From Streptomyces sp. SAI-127 (GTDB lineage: Bacteria > Actinomycetota > Actinomycetes > Streptomycetales > Streptomycetaceae), in contig NZ_JARXYJ010000001.1 in NCBI RefSeq assembly GCF_029894425.1, forward strand, positions 8,514,501 to 8,578,500: 64,000 bases of DNA, read 5' to 3'. The translations under genes and the position numbers were made by a program. Every line of letters begins with the position of its first letter. Position 1 is the stretch's first letter. The notes beneath the pieces were generated by a model. That model had not been told where the DNA came from and did no database searches. It saw nothing but the letters and a program-made list of their open reading frames with translations. This document shows positions 23,402 through 32,902 of this stretch, piece by piece.

Positions 23402-23865
23402 GTCGGTTGTCGGGGTGCCGAGGGCCGGGCTCCGGTCGTACGGCGGTGGTTGGCGGTTCGGGGTGGGTGCGTCGGTGGCCGGTGGCGTGGGTCCCAGGGG
23501 TGCCTGTGTCATTGGCGGGTCGTGCGGGCAGGTGGCGGGAGTCGCGATGGGTGGCGTCGGTGGTCGGAGTGTCGGGGGCCGAGCTCCCGTCGTGCGGCGG
23601 TGGTCGGCGGATTTCGTGGCTGGGTCGGTGGCCGGTGGCGTGAGTCCTCGGGGCGCCTGATGGGGTTGCAACAGCGGTGGCGTCGGAGTGTCGGGGGCCG
23701 AGCTCCCGTCGTGCGGCGGTGGTCGGCGGATTTCGTGGTTGGGTCGGTGGCCGGTGGCGTGAGTCCTCGGGGCGCCTGATGGGGTTGCAACAGCTCAGGC
23801 CGGTGGCGTCGGATGCCCGGGGCCATGCTCCGTCGCGTGGTGGTGGTCGGTGGGATCGGGCGGGA
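23402..23865. repeat. Tandem array of about 119-bp repeats between fmt and rsmB
   Basis: The 746-nt gap 23240-23985 has no convincing gene. It holds two nearly identical copies, 23563-23675 and 23682-23794, offset by 119 bp over 113 bases with one mismatch (c23620/t23739). A diverged copy precedes them (23402 to about 23510) and a shorter one follows (23808 to about 23865). Units begin near gtggcgtcgg and contain cggtggccggtggcgtgag. Open frames on the minus strand through the array are low-complexity and not conserved-looking, so I treat the array as non-coding. Confidence 0.85.
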
Positions 23866-23985
23866 ACTCGGCTCCGGCATGTGACGTCCCGCCTCGCGGT
23901 CACCCGGGCCCTCGAAGGGTGACGTCGCCTCCCGCGGACGTACGCTTGGGGCGTCACCAGACCTTGAACCCGGAGCACCTTTTTC

Positions 23986-25404
23986 GTGAGCGACCAGCCC
24001 CGTCGGCCCGCCAAGGCCGGCAAGCCCTACCGTCGGCCCCAGAAGGACCCCGTCCGCATCCTCGCCTTCGAGGCGCTGCGGGCCGTGGACGAGCGGGACG
24101 CGTACGCCAACCTCGTCCTGCCGCCGCTGTTGCGGAAGGCGCGGGAGAAGGGCAGCTTCGAGACGCGGGACGCGGCGCTCGCCACCGAGCTCGTGTACGG
24201 GACACTGCGCCGGCAGGGGACGTACGACGCGATCATCGCCGAGTGTGTCGACCGGCCGCTCCGCGAGGTCGATCCGCCGGTGCTCGACGTGCTGAGCCTC
24301 GGGGCGCACCAGCTGCTCGGGACGCGCATCCCGACGCACGCCGCCGTGTCCGCCTCCGTCGAGCTCGCGCGGGTCGTGCTCGGGGACGGACGGGCCAAGT
24401 TCGTCAACGCCGTGCTGCGCAAGGTCGCGCAGCACGACCTCGACGGGTGGGTCGCCAAAGTGGCTCCGCCCTACGAGGACGATCCCGAGGACCATCTCGC
24501 CGTCGTCCACTCCCACCCCCGCTGGGTCGTCTCCGCGCTGTGGGACTCCCTCGGCGGCGGGCGGGCCGGCATCGAGCGGCTGCTGGAGGCCGACAACGAG
24601 CGGCCCGAGGTGACCCTCGTCGCCCGGCCGGGGCGGTCCACCGCCGAGGAACTGCTTCGCGAGGAGTCAGCCGTGGCAGGGCGCTGGTCGCCGTATGCCG
24701 TACGGCTGTCCGAGGGCGGTGAGCCCGGTGCCGTCGACGCCGTGCGGGAAGGCCGGGCCGGGGTGCAGGACGAGGGGAGTCAGCTCGTCGCGCTGGCCCT
24801 CGCGAACGTGCCTGTCGAGGGGCGGGACGAGAAGTGGCTCGACGGGTGCGCGGGGCCGGGCGGCAAGGCCGCGCTGCTGGCCGCACTGGCCGCCGAGCGG
24901 GGGGCCATGCTGCTCGCCTCCGAGAAGCAGCCGCACCGGGCCGGGCTCGTCGCCAAGGCGCTCGCCGGGAATCCCGGGCCGTACCAGGTCATCGCCGCGG
25001 ACGGGACCCGGCCGCCGTGGCGGCCGGGGAGTTTCGACCGGGTGCTGATGGATGTGCCGTGTACGGGACTCGGGGCGTTGCGGCGGCGGCCGGAGGCTCG
25101 GTGGCGGCGTCGGCCCGAGGATCTGGAGGGGTTCGGGCCGTTGCAGCGGGGGTTGTTGAGCACCGCGCTGGACTCCGTCAGGGTCGGCGGGGTCGTCGGG
25201 TACGCCACTTGTTCGCCCCACCTCGCGGAGACTCGGGCCGTGGTGGATGACGTGCTCAAGCAGTGGCCGTCCGCCGAGCTCGTCGATGCGCGGCCGTTGT
25301 TCCCCGGTGTGCCGGAGCTGGGGGAGGGCCCGGACGTTCAGTTGTGGCCGCATGTGCACGGGACCGATGCGATGTATCTGGCGGTCATCCGTAGGACGGG
25401 GTGA
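23986..25404 (+). CDS. rsmB: 16S rRNA m5C967 methyltransferase RsmB (Sun/Fmu)
   Basis: 472 aa. N-terminal NusB-like RNA-binding domain (about 20-160, VRILAFEALRAVDERDAYANL) and C-terminal SAM-dependent methyltransferase with LDGCAGPGGKAALL (motif I), the motif IV DVPCTGLGALRRRPE and motif VI YATCSPHLAET, each with its catalytic cysteine. Modifies C967 of 16S rRNA. GTG at 23986. The stop is one base from the stop of the convergent MMPL gene, with no room for a terminator. Confidence 0.94.
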   Translation: MSDQPRRPAKAGKPYRRPQKDPVRILAFEALRAVDERDAYANLVLPPLLRKAREKGSFETRDAALATELVYGTLRRQGTYDAIIAECVDRPLREVDPPVLDVLSLGAHQLLGTRIPTHAAVSASVELARVVLGDGRAKFVNAVLRKVAQHDLDGWVAKVAPPYEDDPEDHLAVVHSHPRWVVSALWDSLGGGRAGIERLLEADNERPEVTLVARPGRSTAEELLREESAVAGRWSPYAVRLSEGGEPGAVDAVREGRAGVQDEGSQLVALALANVPVEGRDEKWLDGCAGPGGKAALLAALAAERGAMLLASEKQPHRAGLVAKALAGNPGPYQVIAADGTRPPWRPGSFDRVLMDVPCTGLGALRRRPEARWRRRPEDLEGFGPLQRGLLSTALDSVRVGGVVGYATCSPHLAETRAVVDDVLKQWPSAELVDARPLFPGVPELGEGPDVQLWPHVHGTDAMYLAVIRRTG

Positions 25405-25405
25405 T

Positions 25406-27562
25406 CTAGTCGGGTGTCCGCGGCGCCGTCGTGGCCGGTCGCTCGGTTCCCCGCGCCCCTGGGTCGGCCGGCTCCTCCTTGCTCAGGCTGTGCGGCCACC
25501 ACACCTTTGCCCCCACGTCCAGGAACAACGACGTCACCAGCACCGACCGCACGATGAACGTGTCCAGCAGGACGCCCAGCGCCACCGTGAAGCCGATCTC
25601 CGCGAAGGCGACCATCGGCAGGGTGCCGAGGGCGGCGAAGGTGCCGGCCAGGACCAGACCGGCGGAGGTGATGACCGCGCCGGTCGCGGCCAGACCCGTG
25701 ATCACGCCCGCGCGGGTGCCCCCGTGGGCCGCCTCCTCGCGGATGCGGGTGGTCAGGAAGATGTTGTAGTCGATGCCGAGGGCCACCAGGAAGACGAAGA
25801 CGAACAGCGGGAAGTCCGTGGACTCGCCCGCGTAGTCGAAGAGATGGCGGAAGGCCAGGGCGCTGATGCCCAGGGCCGCCGCGAAGGAAAGGATCACCGT
25901 TCCGATCAGCAGCAGCGGGGCGATCAGGGCACGCAGCAGGGCGCACAGGATCAGCATCACCACGACGAGCACCAGCGGGATGATCAGGATGTTGTCGTGC
26001 GTGGTCGCCTTGTCCATGTCGAGCAGGGCGGCCGTACCGCCGCCGACCTGGGCGTCGGCGTCCGGGACCGCGTGGACGGCGTCCCGGACCCGCTCCACCG
26101 TCTGTTTCGCGGCCTCGCTGTCGGCCGGGGCGGTCATCGTCGCCTCGAAGAGGACCTTGCCTTCGAACGACGGTTTCGTGCCCGGTGGCAGGCCGAGGGA
26201 CGTGGGCACGACTCCCCGGGTTCCCGCGACCGCCTCGCCGACCTGTTGGGCCTGGGCCTGGTTGCTGACGACGACCAGGGGATCGCCGCTGCCCGCCGGG
26301 AAGTACTTCGCGGACACCTCCTGGCCGGAGATCGAGTCCGGTTTCCCGGTGAACGCGTCGGCGTTGCTGATGCCTTCGGCGCGCAGCTGGATCAGGCCCA
26401 GCGAGCAGATCACGAGGGCCGCTGCCGTGGCGCTCCAGACCATCCGGGGGCGGAGGGCCATACGGCGGCCGGCGCGGGCCCAGAGGCCGGTCTCGATGCG
26501 GTCGGGGTCGCCGAAGTGCGGGATGGCCGGCCAGAAGATCCAGCGGCTGAAGATCACCAGCAGGGCCGGGAACAGGGTCATCATCGCCAGCAGGGCGACC
26601 GCGACACCGATCGCGGCGACCGGGCCGAGACCCCGGGTCGAGTTCATCTCGGCGGTCAGCAGGACCAGCATGCTCAGGACGACGGTCGCGCCAGAGGCGA
26701 GCACGGCCGGGCCCGCGCGGTGCAGGGCGAGGGCCATCGCCTCGTGGCGGTCCTCGTGGTGGTGCAGTTCCTCCCGGTAGCGGGCGACCAGCAACAGGGC
26801 ATAGTCGGTCCCCGCGCCGAAGACGAGCACGGTCAGAATGCCGGCGCTCTGGCCGTTGACCGTCAGACCCGCGTGCTCGGCGAGCAGGTAGATGAAGGCC
26901 TGCGCGGTGAACAGCGCGGCGACCACGGAGAGCAGCGGGACCAGGAGCAGGGTGGGGCTGCGGAAGGTGATGAGCAGCATGACGATGACGACGGCCATCG
27001 CCGACAGCAGCAGAGTCGAGTCGATGCCCTCGAAGGCCTCGGAGAAGTCCGCGGACGTGCCGCCGGGGCCGGTGATGTGCACGGCGAGGCCGTCACCGCC
27101 CTCGCCCACGACGTCACGGATGGAGTCGACCGCGGGCGCGATCTCCTCCCAGCCCTTCTCGTCCATGGTGATCGGGACGAGGATCTGGGCCGCGCGCGGG
27201 TCGCTCTGCCGGTCGTAGATCGGGCCACGGGTCTCCGAGCCGCGGATGCCGTGTGCCGTGAGCTGTTTGATCTCGGCCGTGTCCTTGGCGATCGCGGCCC
27301 GCTCCTGCGGCGTGAGGCCGCTGTCGCGCGCGTAGACGACGACCGCGGGGATCTGTTCCGGCCTGAAGTCCTCGGAGATCTGGAGGACCTGGGTCGACTC
27401 CGCGGAGCCGGGCAGCCAGGAGGCCGCGTCGTTGTCCTGGGCGTCGGTGAGCTTGGAGGCCAGGGGCGCCGTCAGGAACAGCACCACCAACCACAGCGCC
27501 AGTACCGCCCACTTGGCACGCCGTCCGCAGACGAAGTGCGCGATGCCCCGATTCCCGGTCAT
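25406..27562 (-). CDS. MMPL/RND-family transporter
   Basis: 718 aa integral membrane protein with 12 predicted TM segments in the MmpL pattern: TM1, large loop (45-180), five TMs, second loop (about 385-530), five TMs. Proton-relay Asp-Tyr pairs are seen in FGAGTDYALLLVARYRE and ALGIDYNIFLTTRIREE. Such proteins export lipids, siderophores or drugs using the proton gradient; the substrate here is not evident. The ATG at 27562 is preferred to the GTG 18 nt upstream because ggggtgg precedes it. It stands alone, divergent from rpe. Confidence 0.9.
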   Translation of the reverse strand: MTGNRGIAHFVCGRRAKWAVLALWLVVLFLTAPLASKLTDAQDNDAASWLPGSAESTQVLQISEDFRPEQIPAVVVYARDSGLTPQERAAIAKDTAEIKQLTAHGIRGSETRGPIYDRQSDPRAAQILVPITMDEKGWEEIAPAVDSIRDVVGEGGDGLAVHITGPGGTSADFSEAFEGIDSTLLLSAMAVVIVMLLITFRSPTLLLVPLLSVVAALFTAQAFIYLLAEHAGLTVNGQSAGILTVLVFGAGTDYALLLVARYREELHHHEDRHEAMALALHRAGPAVLASGATVVLSMLVLLTAEMNSTRGLGPVAAIGVAVALLAMMTLFPALLVIFSRWIFWPAIPHFGDPDRIETGLWARAGRRMALRPRMVWSATAAALVICSLGLIQLRAEGISNADAFTGKPDSISGQEVSAKYFPAGSGDPLVVVSNQAQAQQVGEAVAGTRGVVPTSLGLPPGTKPSFEGKVLFEATMTAPADSEAAKQTVERVRDAVHAVPDADAQVGGGTAALLDMDKATTHDNILIIPLVLVVVMLILCALLRALIAPLLLIGTVILSFAAALGISALAFRHLFDYAGESTDFPLFVFVFLVALGIDYNIFLTTRIREEAAHGGTRAGVITGLAATGAVITSAGLVLAGTFAALGTLPMVAFAEIGFTVALGVLLDTFIVRSVLVTSLFLDVGAKVWWPHSLSKEEPADPGARGTERPATTAPRTPD

Positions 27563-27696
27563 GGCCACCCCCGGCGCCACCTGTCGAGCCGATCAGCCGC
27601 CCAGCATGGCACGCACAGGTCGTCCACAACATCCGATGAACGGCTTAGGTCTGGACCGGCGCGCTCCTTCGCGCCCCGGCATGGGAGGCTTGGGGC

Positions 27697-28383
27697 ATGG
27701 CCGCGCAGATCAATCCCAGCATCCTGTCCGCCGACTTCGCCCGCCTTGCGGACGAGGCGAAGGCGGTCGAGGGAGCCGACTGGCTCCACGTCGACGTCAT
27801 GGACAACCATTTCGTCCCGAACCTCACGCTCGGTGTGCCGGTCGTAGAGTCTCTGGCCCGTGCGACGGACACCCCGCTGGACTGCCATCTGATGATCGAG
27901 GCCCCCGATCGCTGGGCGCCCCAGTACGTAGAGGCGGGGGCTTCCTCCGTCACCTTCCATGTGGAGGCGGCCGCCGCTCCGGTCAGGCTCGCCCGGGAGA
28001 TCCGGGCCAAGGGTGCCCGCGCCTCCATGGCGCTGAAGCCCGCGACGCCCATCGAGCCGTACGAGGACCTGCTCCCCGAGCTCGACATGCTGCTGATCAT
28101 GACGGTCGAACCCGGTTTCGGGGGACAGGCCTTCCTCGACATCATGCTCCCCAAGATTCGCCGCACCCGCGAGTTGATCAGCAAGCACGGGCTTGAGCTG
28201 TGGCTCCAGGTCGACGGTGGCGTCTCGGCGTCCACGATCGAGCGCTGCGCGGACGCGGGCGCCGATGTCTTCGTCGCCGGGTCCGCGGTGTACGGGGCGT
28301 CCGACCCGGCCGAGGCGGTACGTGTATTGCGCAATCAGGCCGAGGGGGCGACCGCTAAGGCTTCGTGGGCGTGCGACCACTGA
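27697..28383 (+). CDS. rpe: Ribulose-phosphate 3-epimerase
   Basis: 228 aa TIM barrel, interconverts ribulose-5-P and xylulose-5-P in the pentose phosphate pathway. Begins [13 protein letters not shown]; metal/acid-base motif [12 protein letters not shown] (the usual MDGxFVPN with Asn for Gly), second motif [11 protein letters not shown] and VDGGVS with the catalytic Asp. The SorC-type regulator follows in the same direction. Confidence 0.96.
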   Translation: MAAQINPSILSADFARLADEAKAVEGADWLHVDVMDNHFVPNLTLGVPVVESLARATDTPLDCHLMIEAPDRWAPQYVEAGASSVTFHVEAAAAPVRLAREIRAKGARASMALKPATPIEPYEDLLPELDMLLIMTVEPGFGGQAFLDIMLPKIRRTRELISKHGLELWLQVDGGVSASTIERCADAGADVFVAGSAVYGASDPAEAVRVLRNQAEGATAKASWACDH

Positions 28384-28485
28384 GCCAAGGGAACGTGAAC
28401 GGCTTCGATCAGGGCTGATCAAGTGCGCCGGATCTGCAAGGATGAACGGCGAATCCAGAGTGTGAACAGCAGTGAGGAGATCGCC

Positions 28486-29505
28486 GTGTCGGGTATGTCG
28501 GCTGGCCGGTCAGCCATGCGGATGGGACCCGCTGAGCTGGTGCAGGCGGCGGCCATGGCCCGCCGCTTCTACCTCGAGGGCAAGTCCAAGATCCAGATCG
28601 CGGAGGAGTTCGGCGTCAGCCGCTTCAAGGTGGCCCGGGTCCTGGAGACCGCCCTCGAACGGGATCTCGTACGCATCGAGATCCGCGTGCCGGCCGAGCT
28701 GGACGCCGAGCGCTCCGACGCGCTCCGCGCCCGCTACGGCCTCAGGCACGCCGTCGTGGTGGAGTCCCCGGCCGAGGCCCAGGACTCGCCGGACCCCGAG
28801 AACCTGGGAGAAGTGGCCGCCGACCTGCTCGGCGAACTGGTCGACGAGGGCGACATCCTGGGCCTGGCCTGGGGTCGTTCCACCATCCACATGGCGGCCG
28901 CCCTCGACCGGCTGCCACCGTGCACGGTGGTGCAGTTGACGGGTGTGTACGACGCCGGGACCGCCGAGCGCGGTTCGGTGGAGGCGGTGCGGCGGGCCGC
29001 CCAGGTGTCCGGCGGGGACGCCCACCCCATCTACGCGCCGATGCTGCTGCCGGACGCGGCCACCGCGGCCGCGTTGCGCAACCAGACCGGCATCGCCCGG
29101 GCCTTCGAGTACTTCGACAAGGTCACGGTCGCCTGTGTCTCCATCGGCTCCTGGGAGCCGGGCATCTCGACGGTGCACGACATGCTCAGCGACGAGGAGC
29201 GCGGCCACTACGCCTCGCTCGGGGTCGCCGCCGAGATGTCCGCGCACCTCTTCGACTCCGAAGGGCGCCGGGTCGGGCGTGACCTGGGCGAGCGGTGCAT
29301 CACCGTCAAGGCCGACCAGCTCCGCCGTATCCCCGAGGTCGTCGCGATCGCCGGGGGACAGCGCAAGGCGGCCGCGATCGACGCGGTGCTGCGGTCGGGA
29401 CTCGTCACCAGCCTGGTGACGGACACCTCCGCCGCGGACTACCTGATGACGGCGGGGACGACGCCTAAGCCGGCGCTCAACAGGTCGGATCCGGACGGAC
29501 CCTGA
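28486..29505 (+). CDS. SorC/DeoR-type sugar-binding transcriptional regulator
   Basis: 339 aa. N-terminal HTH (about 20-60) with GKSKIQIAEEFGVSRFKVARVLE and a large sugar-phosphate sensing domain (about 75-330) with GLAWGRSTIHMAAAL and the C-terminal AGGQRKAAAIDAVLRSG. Families of this type sense phosphorylated sugars and control pentose/polyol genes; location after rpe fits this but the target is not shown. GTG 28486 has gaggaga 6 nt upstream; GTG 28462 in the same frame is an alternative start. Confidence 0.9.
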   Translation: MSGMSAGRSAMRMGPAELVQAAAMARRFYLEGKSKIQIAEEFGVSRFKVARVLETALERDLVRIEIRVPAELDAERSDALRARYGLRHAVVVESPAEAQDSPDPENLGEVAADLLGELVDEGDILGLAWGRSTIHMAAALDRLPPCTVVQLTGVYDAGTAERGSVEAVRRAAQVSGGDAHPIYAPMLLPDAATAAALRNQTGIARAFEYFDKVTVACVSIGSWEPGISTVHDMLSDEERGHYASLGVAAEMSAHLFDSEGRRVGRDLGERCITVKADQLRRIPEVVAIAGGQRKAAAIDAVLRSGLVTSLVTDTSAADYLMTAGTTPKPALNRSDPDGP

Positions 29506-29546
29506 CGGAAGGTCATGAGGGGACGGGCCGTGGCAGCATCGAGCGC

Positions 29547-29915
29547 ATGCTGCTGCGGTTCGTCTCCCGAATGCTTCTGTGCGTACTGGTCCTGACGGGG
29601 TGTTCGGCCACCGAGAATGATTCCCCGCGGGGCGGCGGCCCGGCCACCGTCCAGGAGTCGAAGCTCCCGGCCGAGGCCCGGCAGACCCTCGAACTCATCG
29701 ACAGGGGCGGCCCGTTCCCGTACGCCAAGGACGGCTCCGTCTTCGGGAACTTCGAGCGGCTGCTGCCCGCGCACCAGCGCGGTTACTACCACGAATACAC
29801 CGTCCCGACGCCGGGCTCGCGCGATCGTGGGGCCCGGCGCATCGTCACCGGGCAGGGTGGGGAGATCTACTACACCGATGATCACTACGACTCGTTCAGG
29901 GCGGTACTGAGATGA
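29547..29915 (+). CDS. Lipoprotein guanyl-specific ribonuclease (RNase Sa/barnase family)
   Basis: 122 aa. Lipobox LTGC with Cys19 after a short signal peptide, then a compact RNase N1/T1-type domain (about 40-122) very like secreted RNase Sa: GPFPYAKDGSVFGN, GYYHEYTVPTPG and YYTDDHYDSF. The catalytic residues are in place: Glu83, Arg94, Arg98 and His113 (RNase Sa E54, R65, R69, H85). The disulfide cysteines of RNase Sa are missing and the enzyme is instead predicted to be lipid-anchored outside the cell. Its stop overlaps the barstar gene by ATGA, so toxin and inhibitor are made together. Confidence 0.92.
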   Translation: MLLRFVSRMLLCVLVLTGCSATENDSPRGGGPATVQESKLPAEARQTLELIDRGGPFPYAKDGSVFGNFERLLPAHQRGYYHEYTVPTPGSRDRGARRIVTGQGGEIYYTDDHYDSFRAVLR

Positions 29916-30226
29916 CGGCACGCGTGGTCACGCTGGACCTCGACGGGGTCGCGGACAAGGCGGGCCTGATGGACCGCTGCGTCCGGGACCTGCGGCTGCC
30001 GGACTGGTTCGGTCGCAACTGGGACGCGCTGGCCGACGTCCTCTCCGACCCGGGCCTGTGGTCCGAGGACGGCTCCGACGACGCTGCCGAAGAGGAGATC
30101 GTCGTCGTCGTACGGAACTGGGACCGGTACGCCGGGGCGCGGCCGGACGAGTGGGCGACCGCGCGCGAGGTGTTCTCGCAGGCGTCCGCGCTCACCGTGG
30201 CACTCGCCCTTGGAGGTTCGTCCTAA
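29912..30226 (+). CDS. Barstar-family ribonuclease inhibitor
   Basis: 104 aa, length close to barstar (90). Shows the barstar pattern: N-terminal strand VVTLDLDGV, the RDLRLPDWFGRNWDALADVLSD helix-loop with the NWD motif, and an acidic loop (EDGSDDAAEEEI) before the central strand IVVVVRNWDRY. No signal peptide, so it should stay in the cytosol and neutralise any RNase precursor before export. Starts inside the stop of the RNase gene. Confidence 0.92.
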   Translation: MTARVVTLDLDGVADKAGLMDRCVRDLRLPDWFGRNWDALADVLSDPGLWSEDGSDDAAEEEIVVVVRNWDRYAGARPDEWATAREVFSQASALTVALALGGSS

Positions 30227-30316
30227 GGCCCCTCCGTCTGGTCTGGACGATTCGCCCGTGGGTGGCGATCCGCCCGGCATGGGAGAATGAAGTACGTGCT
30301 CTTTCCCCCTGGCTGA

Positions 30317-31801
<1,485 letters not shown>

Positions 31802-31818
31802 GTCCGTCCGTCGCGCAG

Positions 31819-31842
31819 GGCCCCCGTGGAAAATCGGGGGCC
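31819..31842 (+). terminator. Hairpin terminator after guaB1
   Basis: Eight-bp stem ggcccccg (31819-31826) and cgggggcc (31835-31842) with loop tggaaaat, then gttc. Lies 17 nt after the guaB1 stop. Confidence 0.75.
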
Positions 31843-31878
31843 GTTCGCCTTCCCGGTCCCTACGGTCGTCGTAGGGAG

Positions 31879-32333
31879 ATCAGTGTCTGCCGGAGCGGCG
31901 ATGTCGCGCTGCTCGACCGGTGGGGTCGCCCGGAGGCCACGTCCTTCCACGCCGGGCGGCCCAGCTCGCGCGCGATCGCCGACGCCGTGCGGATGCCGTC
32001 GCCGCCCCCGAGGTCACCCTGGACTGCCCCGAGATCGGCGGTCTCGCGGTCCGGCCCGAGGAGCTGCGCTCACGGGGGATCGGCACCGAGCTGGTCCGGG
32101 CCGCCGAGGAACTGGCCCGGACGCGGGGTCTGACGACCGTGGGCATCGGGGTCGGGCAGGACAACCCGCGCGCGGCGGGCCTGTACGCGCGGCTCGGCTA
32201 CCGGCCGGTGACCGACTACCTGGACCGCTGGTCGTACCAGGACCACGGCGGCACGACCCGTGAGTGTGTGGACGCCTGCACGTTTCTCGTCCGAGACCTT
32301 TCGTCAGGCCACCTTGACGTCAAGCCTGCCTGA
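31879..32333 (+). pseudogene. GNAT acetyltransferase, frameshifted and internally deleted
   Basis: Two pieces of a Gcn5-related acetyltransferase lie in different frames. From 31879 one frame reads SGDVALLDRWGRPEATSFHAGR, the usual N-terminus; from about 31960 another frame reads VTLDCPEIGGLAVRPEELRSRGIG and GQDNPRAAGLYARLGYRP up to the stop at 32333, covering the acetyl-CoA loop. About 25-35 residues expected between the pieces (the central strands) are missing, and I see no start codon for the first part. The gene is therefore decayed, or carries sequence errors. Confidence 0.7.
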
Positions 32334-32348
32334 CGCGAATCTGGGAGC

Positions 32349-32735
32349 ATGACGACACCCGAGAGCATCGAGCCGCAGTACACCCTGCTGACCGCCGTCT
32401 CCCGGCTCGACGAGCTGCGCATGCGGGAGGCGCTGGGCGGGGCCACGGACGCCCCCGACCGGGCCGAACTGCTCGAACTCCTCGCGCTGAGCGAGGTCGT
32501 GGCCCGCAAGGCCTCCTACGGCCGTCAGCTGACCGTGCGCTCGGCCCGCGAGGCCGGCGCCTCCTGGTCGCAGATCGGGGCCGCGCTGGGCACCAGCAAA
32601 CAAGCCGCGTGGGAGGCCCACACCCGCTGGATCGACGCCCAGCGGGAGGCATACGGCAAGCCCGGCCAGATGGGGTTCGACGAGGCGGATGTGGCTGAGG
32701 CGCGGGCCGTGGCGGGGGAGCCGGAGGACCGCTGA
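32349..32735 (+). CDS. Small HTH protein
   Basis: 128 aa. A helical N-terminus (RMREALGGA..., 20-60) precedes a resolvase-like HTH: ASWSQIGAALGTSKQAAWEAHTRW (about 75-98). The tail is acidic. It resembles the HTH of the protein at 21474-22025 ([20 protein letters not shown]) and is a common Streptomyces family of unknown target. ATG at 32349 gives a sensible N-terminus. Confidence 0.85.
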   Translation: MTTPESIEPQYTLLTAVSRLDELRMREALGGATDAPDRAELLELLALSEVVARKASYGRQLTVRSAREAGASWSQIGAALGTSKQAAWEAHTRWIDAQREAYGKPGQMGFDEADVAEARAVAGEPEDR

Positions 32736-32766
32736 CGAGGGCTGACGGGCACCGGTCGGGGGCACG

Positions 32767-32832
32767 CGCAACGAACGCCCGCCCATCGGCCCGGAACGCA
32801 ACGATCTTGCGAGTGCGTGCAAGGTTGCTGCA
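32767..32832 (+). promoter_or_regulatory. Lrp-type operator candidates before the permease
   Basis: Within 167 nt upstream of the permease are cgcaacgaa (32767-32775), cgcaacgat (32797-32805, 30 bp on, part of the inverted repeat cgcaa-N5-ttgcg 32797-32811) and gcaa-gg-ttgc (32819-32828). Repeats spaced by whole helical turns are typical of Lrp-type binding. The adjacent Lrp/AsnC gene is the obvious binder. The same motif recurs upstream of the gene at 43022. Confidence 0.5.
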
Positions 32833-32902
32833 TTACGACTGTGACGTCCGGGCTCGTAGGGTGCTGCGCTGTACTCACCTGCAGCGACGAAGGAGTCAGC
32901 GC

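Noticed and set aside
23346..24023. Minus-strand open frame through the 119-bp repeats
   Set aside because: Encodes Pro/Thr/Arg/His-rich repeats without a recognisable domain, and frame changes between repeat units would shift it; repeat period 119 is not a multiple of 3.
25402..25408. Missing terminator between convergent rsmB and MMPL genes as sign of misassembly
   Set aside because: Abutting convergent genes are common in Streptomyces, and both proteins end naturally.
28423..28485. Longer SorC-type regulator starting at 28423 or 28462
   Set aside because: The GTG at 28486 has the best Shine-Dalgarno sequence; earlier starts cannot be excluded but are less supported.
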